This document shows, piece after piece, positions 1 to 5,374 of a stretch of DNA of 5,374 bases. A program made the position numbers and the translations under genes. Source of the DNA: Candidatus Atribacter fermentans (lineage in GTDB: Bacteria; Atribacterota; Atribacteria; Atribacterales; Atribacteraceae); contig JAAYUT010000054.1 of NCBI GenBank assembly GCA_012517485.1, positions 1-5,374 of the forward strand. The letters run 5' to 3'. Below the pieces are notes generated by a model that was given only the letters and a program-made list of their open reading frames with translations, did no database searches and had not been told where the DNA came from. Position 1 is the first letter of the stretch; each line of letters starts with the position of its first letter.

Positions 1-306
1 AATTATGTTGTACGAATGGATGACGCCCAGGTGGAACTCTATATTGATCGGGGCGATGTTGAATGGAACAAAATGGTTTTTAACACCTTTCTGCAGCATA
101 AGTCCGAGATAGAGCAGATTTTCGGTGAACCATTGGATTGGCAATTACTTCCAGATAAACGAGCAAGCCGCGTTCGTTATGTGATTACAGGTATTGGATT
201 GAAAAACGAAGATCAGTGGGATGAATTACAGGGTAAATTAGTCGATGCAATGATAAGACTTGAAAGAGCATTTCGGTTAGTTATTGCCAAGGACATTTCG
301 AAATGA
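1..306 (+). CDS. DUF4268 domain protein, C-terminal part (5' end outside window)
   Basis: The reading frame is open from base 1 and ends at TGA 304-306. The first ATG is at base 16, but the five codons before it stay in frame and the homologous block is already under way there, so this is most likely the tail of a longer protein rather than a 96-aa gene. The visible residues match the DUF4268 family as I remember it: a VELYIDRGD-type strand, then EWNKMVFN, an FGEPLDWQ turn, a DKRASRVRY strand and a C-terminal helix (WDELQGKLVDAMIRLERAF). DUF4268 usually sits at the C-terminus of larger proteins, sometimes after a restriction-endonuclease-like domain, and is frequent in defence or mobile neighbourhoods; its biochemical role is not settled. 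It lies 84 bp upstream of the Argonaute operon on the same strand. Whether it belongs functionally to that operon cannot be told from here. Confidence 0.8.
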   Translation, partial: NYVVRMDDAQVELYIDRGDVEWNKMVFNTFLQHKSEIEQIFGEPLDWQLLPDKRASRVRYVITGIGLKNEDQWDELQGKLVDAMIRLERAFRLVIAKDISK

Positions 307-390
307 AAGGAGGGATCAAAAAAACAAAATTATTAGATAATTTTTGTGGTCTTTGTTTTTCTAAATAACTTGTTTTTTATGAGGTAAATC
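307..390 (+). promoter_or_regulatory. A+T-rich leader of the Argonaute operon, with RBS and weak hairpin
   Basis: This 84-bp gap probably carries the operon's expression signals. The clearest is the ribosome binding site GAGGT at 381-385, five bases before the ATG at 391, which supports that start. An imperfect A+T hairpin can form from 324-333 (ACAAAATTAT) and 337-347 (ATAATTTTTGT) around a 3-nt loop. Its stem is too A+T-rich for a convincing terminator. TAGATAAT at 334-341 resembles a -10 box, but no good -35 hexamer lies at the right distance, so a promoter is only a guess. A second near-perfect Shine-Dalgarno sequence, AAGGAGG at 307-313, directly follows the upstream stop codon yet has no ATG, GTG or TTG at normal spacing. 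I see no operator palindrome or riboswitch. Confidence 0.4.
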
Positions 391-1188
391 ATGGGCGCAG
401 CCATCCGAAAACTTCAGAAAAGAAAAAAAGCAAGAAAAATATTATCCGAACTAATGGAAAATCCAGAACATGTTTTGGTAATCCACTACTCGTGTGAGAG
501 CTTTTATGATCGCCCGAATGGTACGTCTCCGAGAATTACTTCCATTGCTGTCAGAAATTTTGCAACAGGTCAAACAAAATCATTTTCTGTTCATCAAATA
601 GCTGAACGACGAAATTTATTAAATACTATTGATCAAGAGTACGATGTTCTTGAAAAAGAAATGCTGGATGAATTCTATGAATATGTTCATGCTCACACCG
701 GTTTCAAATGGTTACATTGGAACATGAGAGACATGAATTATGGTTTTGAGGCCATAGAACATCGCCATAAAGTCTTAGGAGGGAAACCTTCAGAAATTAC
801 CGAACAGAATCGAATTGATTTGAATCGATTATTGATTGATATATACGGTGTAGGTTATATAGGTCACCCACGACTAACGAAATTAATAGAGTTGAACAAA
901 ATTAGCGATAAAGACTTTCTTACCGGCTCAGATGAAGCACAAGCATTTAATAATAAAGAATATGTACGGCTTCATTTTTCGACATTACGAAAAGTGGATA
1001 TTTTAGCTAATATAGCTGACAGAGCAGATCAAGGTTTATTAAAAACAAATTCTTCTTGGAAAGATGACCTAAAATGTGTTCCTCAAGTGACTGGAGAATG
1101 GTTTAAAGAAAACTGGTTAGCTAGTCTTATATTAGGCTTTGTAAGTATCATAGGATTAATAATTGGAATAATTCAATTGGTCAAATAA
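391..1188 (+). CDS. Tail-anchored membrane protein, possible degenerate RNase H/exonuclease-like domain
   Basis: This is a 265-aa protein I cannot assign to a named family with certainty. Residues 5-18 are strongly basic (K/R-rich). Residues 28-66 look like the first beta strands of an RNase H-type 3'-5' exonuclease: VIHYSCESF, then ITSIAVRNFATGQTKSF. Next come a helix (86-100) and a WLHWNMRDMNYGFEAIEHR segment (107-125) placed like the second exonuclease motif. A late helix at 191-211 contains KVDILANIADR. The usual acidic residues are mostly absent: motif I reads SxE (S34, E36) instead of DxE, and motif II ends in FE (F119, E120) rather than FD. Any nuclease activity is therefore doubtful, and the fold itself is inference. 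Residues 242-263 form one clear hydrophobic helix ending two residues before the C-terminus, implying a tail-anchored protein with a cytosolic N-domain. It is the first gene of the operon, 13 bp from the next, and probably an effector or adaptor for the Argonaute. Confidence 0.72.
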   Translation: MGAAIRKLQKRKKARKILSELMENPEHVLVIHYSCESFYDRPNGTSPRITSIAVRNFATGQTKSFSVHQIAERRNLLNTIDQEYDVLEKEMLDEFYEYVHAHTGFKWLHWNMRDMNYGFEAIEHRHKVLGGKPSEITEQNRIDLNRLLIDIYGVGYIGHPRLTKLIELNKISDKDFLTGSDEAQAFNNKEYVRLHFSTLRKVDILANIADRADQGLLKTNSSWKDDLKCVPQVTGEWFKENWLASLILGFVSIIGLIIGIIQLVK

Positions 1189-1201
1189 TTGGGGGTGTTC
1201 A

Positions 1202-2461
1202 ATGAGTGGCAAATTATATAAAAGTACGGTTTATGAATACGCTCAAGCACTACAAGTACTTGAGCTGGTAAAAGGAGAAGCCTTAAGTCCGTATCTGGCT
1301 AGTCTTTTAGCAATAATTTTTAACCACTCTGAGAAACAAAACTGTTTAGAAGAAATTCGTGAATGGTTGTTCAATTACATTACACCATACTTATATTCAG
1401 ATCCAAGGGATCAAGCAGATTTGCGAGAGAAGACTTTAGCAATTTCCACATATTACTTAGTGGAAAATCCCAATGATCAAAAGTATTTACTCCCTAATGA
1501 ATTTCTCAATAGGTACCTGGAATATGCAAGCAAACAAGATTGGTATGGAGATTCATTTTTAGCTTTTACTGTTGGTTTACTATATGACAGAAATGCTATC
1601 CATGAAAATGCTCTAAGCTATTTCAATCAGAGATATATGACTTTCCTAGCCCAGCAAGATATCCAAGCGATCAGCCAAGCATTGCTCTTAATCCCCGCCT
1701 TAGAAGAATCAACCAAAGAATCGGGACTTAATATAATCCGAACATCAATTGCGAATCCATATGCACAAACTTATGAAAAATCTTGGGGATTAATTGGTAT
1801 ATCAAAGTCTATTAATCAAAGCGACATTGAATCGCTATTCCATTTAAAAACCATGCTGTACGAAGAACTTGCTCATATGACAACCTCGTTTTTTTCTAAA
1901 CATATTTCCAATGACATCAAAAGCAAATACGGGCAAAGCGATAAAACAAACAGAGACATAGACCACGATGAGAATCGTGTATTGGTTGAAGAGGATATCG
2001 AAGAAACTCAGACTAATCAATCTACAGATATTGATGTTGCCGAATTAAGCTTGGTCACTTTAAGCACATTATTGTCAGATACCTTCTTCAATCTAAGCAT
2101 AGTTGGAATTCCCGAAAAACAAATTATTGAATTCCTCGACTACGAAAACAAGAATGAAAAGGGATTTGTTCAAATATCAAGGTCCGCTAATGTTATTGGG
2201 AATATATTGGCAATCGTATTCACTTTTCTGGCTGGAATATTAGCCAGTATTTACCTTTTTGGATTAAGAATTGAAAACAATCAAATTGTATTTACTTCGA
2301 CTCCTGCGTTAAGTGATTTGCTTATTCTACCTGTATGGGCGGATTATCTGCTCTCCCAAATTCAGGCAGTCTCTCGTGGCGAAAGTGCACTTGAAGGAAT
2401 GAAGGAGATACCATTGTTACGACATTTGCTCCACTTCAGGAAGAAAAAGGAGATCGAATAA
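1202..2461 (+). CDS. Argonaute-operon helical protein with single C-terminal-half membrane helix
   Basis: This is a 419-aa protein of no family I recognise. Residues 1-235 appear almost wholly helical, with repeated Leu/Tyr/Ala-rich amphipathic helices suggestive of an alpha-solenoid, although no repeat consensus is visible. Residues 245-280 are an acidic, low-complexity linker rich in Asp, Glu, Gln, Asn and Thr. Residues 331-355 form a strong membrane helix (IGNILAIVFTFLAGILASIY). About 60 residues follow it, with a moderately hydrophobic stretch at 371-384 and a basic end (HFRKKK, 411-416). There is no signal peptide, so the solenoid is probably cytosolic. The start is supported by a GGGGGTG site at 1191-1197 five bases before the ATG. 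The stop overlaps the Argonaute ATG by one base (TAATG), indicating translational coupling and near-stoichiometric production. A role as scaffold or membrane effector for the Argonaute is inferred from context only. It could equally be the partner that holds the tail-anchored protein inactive. Confidence 0.75.
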   Translation: MSGKLYKSTVYEYAQALQVLELVKGEALSPYLASLLAIIFNHSEKQNCLEEIREWLFNYITPYLYSDPRDQADLREKTLAISTYYLVENPNDQKYLLPNEFLNRYLEYASKQDWYGDSFLAFTVGLLYDRNAIHENALSYFNQRYMTFLAQQDIQAISQALLLIPALEESTKESGLNIIRTSIANPYAQTYEKSWGLIGISKSINQSDIESLFHLKTMLYEELAHMTTSFFSKHISNDIKSKYGQSDKTNRDIDHDENRVLVEEDIEETQTNQSTDIDVAELSLVTLSTLLSDTFFNLSIVGIPEKQIIEFLDYENKNEKGFVQISRSANVIGNILAIVFTFLAGILASIYLFGLRIENNQIVFTSTPALSDLLILPVWADYLLSQIQAVSRGESALEGMKEIPLLRHLLHFRKKKEIE

Positions 2462-5007
2462 TGCAGGGAACAATCTCAATCAATGAAGTTCGTATTCAAC
2501 TGAATACAATAAAAAATTTATCTGTGTTCAAATGTTCTTTATCTGGGATTAGCACTCGGCACAAGAATCAAATCGAGTTTATTTTACGGAGTGAGCAAAA
2601 TAGAGTCTCTATTTTTGAAGGTGAAGTAATATTTGCGCTTCCCGTGGAACAGCAAAATTTAGAAAGAGATAAACAAGCCCTATTCTCATTTTTGGTAAAA
2701 CAACAAAGGGATTTAAATCTAAAACAACTATCATTAGTTCCACTTAGAGAAGTTCCTGAACGTGTGATTGAACGTTTAACTTTTGCGATGGTTAGCTATC
2801 AGGCTATGAAACAAGGCATTTTTTCGATATATGGTCACACATTTTTCAGGCCGACATTAATGACCGACAGATTGGCTCACAAAGCAGTCGAGGTTACTAC
2901 ATGTATTGAAGATGGATTCTTAAAATTTTATCTCGACCCAACATATATAGCATTAACGTGTATTACTGACACAGCGAGAGAAAATCGGGAAAACTTAGAA
3001 TTAGTTGGGCTGTGCTCATTTCGCAATAAGAATTTATGTTCACTGGTCCGCCCGGATGGTTCCTGTAATTGTTTAATTCCCGGGAAACTAGGATATTATG
3101 TCCAAGAAATGGGTATAAAGGATGTTGAGGATGACTCAAAAGATTTTCTCGCAAAAAGGTTTAACTCTTGCCCAAGATTTTCAGAGCACACCAGATTCAT
3201 TCAAGTGAAAGCGAGTAAAAGAGGTACAAAATATTCCTTGTTCCCCTCTTATGTGGTTTTCTCTCGTTTATCAAGAATGGACTTAAGCGCAAAACCGGAT
3301 GTAAGGACCAGTTATCGCAAAGCCACATTAATGGATTCCCATGAACGGTTAAATCTAACAAATGATTGGATAAGACAAATTTTTATGATTGGTCAAAAAG
3401 GTCTTCAAAACTGGGGAGTTATAAAAGTAAACCAAACGGAAATCCCAGTGGAAATTGTATTGACTATCGCACATGCAATTGCCCCTGAAACCTCTCAAGG
3501 AATATATAAAGCTATTTTCTTACCTGACCAACAAATCACCAATGATAGTAATAATCCAACTCCACAGACTTTGAGTGGTGGATGGCTATTTACTAATAGA
3601 GGAGCGTTTGATAGAAGAGATCCCAATCGACCATTTAAAGTCATATCTCCCTATATAATCGTTCCAAATAATGAGCAATCTATAAGCTCGTGCCGGCAAT
3701 TAATAAACTATTTTTCGAATGGACGATATAAAGCACGTTGTAAGGGTGATCGGGATTTTATAGGAATAAGCTTGCCTGAAAATAAGGGGAAATATAATAC
3801 ATCCTTTGTTAATGCTTTTGAAGAAGAAGATGGGTTATTTTTTGTTGAAGAAACAATTCAGGGATATCAAAAGGCCTTACAGGATATTATTCGAGATTGG
3901 AATATAACCTCTAAAAGGGACGTAAATAAACATGCAATAGTGATAATCCCTGGTGAAAATGATATCGATGACAATCCTTTTTATTACCAATTAAAAAAAG
4001 CTTTTGTCGAGGAAGGAATACCTTCCACTTTTATCACTTATGAAACAATGAATAAGATTAATGATCCGGACATTGCGTTTGGTCCCATTATGGATTCGCT
4101 TTGGCTAAATATATATTCCAAAATGGGTGGAAAACCCTGGCGTTTAGCGAATAGTCTTGGAAATGTTCATTGTTTTATTGGAATCGGGTTCGGAATCAAT
4201 CCAGAAACGACAGGCAATCATATCTTTGCCGGTATTGCTCACATTTTTGATAATTATGGCAGTTGGATTGATGTCGCCTCTGATTCGGCCAATCTTTCCC
4301 AAAATGATCTAAATAGTTTTGAAGGAACAGAAAAATACACACAAGGGTCAGCTAGTTTCAAAATAAGCCAAAGTGTGTCACAGAGTATCGTTTATAACGC
4401 ATTAAAGTTATATCAACAAAAACAAACCAAAACTCATGAAAATGCGACAAATATTGTCTTACATAAATTAGGACAAATATATGAATGTGAAGTAATTGGT
4501 TTCTTAGAAGGAATTCGACAGGTTTTAGGTTCTCTTGGAGATTGTAAGTTAGGGTTACTGCAAATTGAACAAGAACATCATCTTAGGTTATATGGTGCTG
4601 CAGCCCAAACAGGCAAAGAAAATAATACAATATTTAGGGGTTCCGCCTTGCAACTGAATCCTGAGAAATTAGTAATCGCATCAACTGGACGTAGTTATCG
4701 ACAAACTTCATCAGGACTGTTTATGAATTACCCTGGTATCGGTACTCCCCAACCATTATTACTCACTTCGATAGTACCGAATCAGCAAATTCTTCAAAAA
4801 TATGGATGCAACGCCAATCAATTTTACAGCAGTGAAGATTTAGCAAAACACGCAATGGCATTGACCCAGCTCCATTGGGGAAGCTTAAAAGATAATGTTA
4901 GATTGCCAATTACTACCCTATATGCACAAAAAGTAGCTGATCTCATTTCAAAAACGAATATGAGAATAAATCCTGGATTAGGTTATTTTAGACCCTGGTT
5001 TTTATAA
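2461..5007 (+). CDS. Catalytically inactive long prokaryotic Argonaute (MID-PIWI)
   Basis: This 848-aa protein is a full-length prokaryotic Argonaute, expected to bind a short guide and pair it with target nucleic acid in the cytosol. Residues 1-390 form an N-terminal/linker/possible PAZ-like half, with five cysteines within 185-237 and a conserved-looking LIPGKLGYYV (205-214). MID covers about 395-560: YY at 508-509, K512 and K513, then GIPSTFITYET, then KMGGKPWRL (554-562), the classic segment leading into PIWI. PIWI runs from about 565 to the end, with CFIGIGFGI (571-579), GTPQPLLL (761-768), LTQLHWGSL (801-809) and LPITTLYAQK (815-824). The first catalytic Asp is Gly576. The third motif (LLQIEQEHHLRLYG) has no Asp at the expected place. 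The final His/Asp position is Gln823. Slicing should therefore be lost, as in RsAgo and the long-B group. The start is supported by AAGGAG at 2447-2452, eight bases before the ATG. The upstream membrane proteins are the likely effectors. Confidence 0.93.
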   Translation: MQGTISINEVRIQLNTIKNLSVFKCSLSGISTRHKNQIEFILRSEQNRVSIFEGEVIFALPVEQQNLERDKQALFSFLVKQQRDLNLKQLSLVPLREVPERVIERLTFAMVSYQAMKQGIFSIYGHTFFRPTLMTDRLAHKAVEVTTCIEDGFLKFYLDPTYIALTCITDTARENRENLELVGLCSFRNKNLCSLVRPDGSCNCLIPGKLGYYVQEMGIKDVEDDSKDFLAKRFNSCPRFSEHTRFIQVKASKRGTKYSLFPSYVVFSRLSRMDLSAKPDVRTSYRKATLMDSHERLNLTNDWIRQIFMIGQKGLQNWGVIKVNQTEIPVEIVLTIAHAIAPETSQGIYKAIFLPDQQITNDSNNPTPQTLSGGWLFTNRGAFDRRDPNRPFKVISPYIIVPNNEQSISSCRQLINYFSNGRYKARCKGDRDFIGISLPENKGKYNTSFVNAFEEEDGLFFVEETIQGYQKALQDIIRDWNITSKRDVNKHAIVIIPGENDIDDNPFYYQLKKAFVEEGIPSTFITYETMNKINDPDIAFGPIMDSLWLNIYSKMGGKPWRLANSLGNVHCFIGIGFGINPETTGNHIFAGIAHIFDNYGSWIDVASDSANLSQNDLNSFEGTEKYTQGSASFKISQSVSQSIVYNALKLYQQKQTKTHENATNIVLHKLGQIYECEVIGFLEGIRQVLGSLGDCKLGLLQIEQEHHLRLYGAAAQTGKENNTIFRGSALQLNPEKLVIASTGRSYRQTSSGLFMNYPGIGTPQPLLLTSIVPNQQILQKYGCNANQFYSSEDLAKHAMALTQLHWGSLKDNVRLPITTLYAQKVADLISKTNMRINPGLGYFRPWFL

Positions 5008-5044
5008 TTATTTGTAATTTAAACCTGAAAAGGCCAAAAAAGAA

Positions 5045-5068
5045 CGGCTTTAGGAGAACCTAAAGCCG
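5045..5068. terminator. Bidirectional rho-independent terminator
   Basis: CGGCTTTAGG (5045-5054) and CCTAAAGCCG (5059-5068) pair perfectly as a 10-bp stem around the tetraloop AGAA. On the plus strand the stem is followed by CTTTTCTT (5069-5076), and on the minus strand by TTCTTTTTTGG (read from 5044 down). Both directions thus have a U-rich tract. It lies 37 bp after the Argonaute stop and 6 bp beyond the stop of the convergent minus-strand gene, so it probably ends both transcripts and insulates the operon. Confidence 0.92.
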
Positions 5069-5074
5069 CTTTTC

Positions 5075-5374
5075 TTAAAATCCCAATCCCATCTGTCCCT
5101 CCGGAGCTACCTCCTTTCTCCTTGTCCTTCTGACGACCACGGCCTTTTGACTCACCCAGTCATCCCAGGTCATCACCTTCGGGCTTGGCACGATCACGGC
5201 GCTGGGTATGGTCAGACTACCCATCGGATTATGACTCACCTGCAAGTCATCAGCGAACAGAGTCTGTAAATCAGAGAGCTTTGCTCCATCCAGCACATCC
5301 CGCGCCAGTTGCGTGAGGAAGTCACCTTCCTCTTCTGGGACAATCGCTCCCCCGACCTCATCGCCGTAGACGAG
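5075..5374 (-). CDS. Unidentified protein, C-terminal part (5' end outside window)
   Basis: On the minus strand the frame is open from the right window edge (5374) to TAA at 5075-5077, giving 100 codons. A GTG at 5294-5296 could be read as a start, but 26 in-frame codons without a stop precede it. No convincing ribosome site is seen there, so I treat this as the tail of a longer gene. I do not recognise the family. The visible part is mixed alpha/beta, with an acidic start (VPEEEGDFLTQLARDVL), a central segment SLTIPSAVIVPSPKVMTWDDW, a basic RRTRRKE patch and a glycine-rich end (QMGLGF). There is no membrane segment. It is much richer in G+C than the Argonaute operon, converges on it and shares its terminator, so it probably belongs to the surrounding chromosome or an older element rather than to the defence module. 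Confidence 0.6.
   Translation of the reverse strand, partial: LVYGDEVGGAIVPEEEGDFLTQLARDVLDGAKLSDLQTLFADDLQVSHNPMGSLTIPSAVIVPSPKVMTWDDWVSQKAVVVRRTRRKEVAPEGQMGLGF

Noticed and set aside
324..347. Hairpin as rho-independent terminator of the DUF4268 gene
   Set aside because: The stem is nearly all A/T with a bulge and is not followed at once by a clean T run, so it would be too weak; it may still be a minor attenuating structure.
353..380. TTGTTT ... TTTTAT as a -35/-10 promoter
   Set aside because: The predicted start of transcription would fall after the ribosome site at 381-385, which would leave that site untranscribed.
2963..3154. 63-codon minus-strand ORF
   Set aside because: It lies wholly inside the Argonaute gene in the Cys-cluster region, has no ribosome site and no recognisable domain; it is a shadow of the coding strand.
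2461..5007. PIWI-RE or short (MID-PIWI only) Argonaute
   Set aside because: The protein has a long N-terminal half and ordinary pAgo motifs, and the operon has no DinG-like helicase, APAZ partner, TIR or SIR2 gene.
5075..5296. Complete 73-aa minus-strand gene starting at GTG 5294-5296
   Set aside because: The frame remains open to the window edge and no good ribosome site precedes the GTG, so the longer partial gene to 5374 is preferred.
1..5374. CRISPR arrays, tRNA/rRNA genes, insertion-sequence ends or attachment repeats
   Set aside because: Reading both strands showed no regularly spaced repeats, cloverleaf-like segments, transposase motifs or matched terminal repeats.

Overview
The window is a compact accessory (probably antiviral or anti-plasmid defence) locus from a bacterium. 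Strong purine-rich Shine-Dalgarno sites and an A+T-rich operon between richer flanks would suit a Gram-positive (Firmicutes-like) host, but nothing in the sequence fixes the species. The core is a three-gene plus-strand operon at 391-5007. It is about 35% G+C in a sampled stretch, against about 57% in a sampled stretch of the right flank, which suggests acquisition as a module.

Layout: positions 1-306 hold the 3' end of a DUF4268-family gene that begins outside the window. Positions 307-390 are an A+T-rich gap with a weak hairpin and a good Shine-Dalgarno sequence for the next gene. Positions 391-1188 encode a 265-aa protein with a possible, degenerate RNase H/exonuclease-like soluble domain and a single C-terminal membrane helix. 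Positions 1202-2461 encode an unrecognised 419-aa helical protein with an acidic linker and one membrane helix near its C-terminus. Positions 2461-5007 encode an 848-aa long prokaryotic Argonaute (pAgo) with MID and PIWI domains whose catalytic tetrad is lost. Positions 5045-5068 form a perfect 10-bp hairpin flanked by A and T tracts, a bidirectional terminator shared with a convergent minus-strand gene whose 3' end fills 5075-5374.

Working model (inference): the Argonaute is catalytically dead, so it probably acts as a guide-directed sensor of invader nucleic acid. The two co-transcribed membrane proteins would then be the effector arm, for example disrupting the membrane in an abortive-infection response. 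This resembles published long-B pAgo systems with transmembrane partners and the archaeal SiAgo/Aga system. Having two different membrane-anchored partners, one with a nuclease-like fold, beside a Cys-rich long pAgo is the unusual part and the main candidate for a little-described system.
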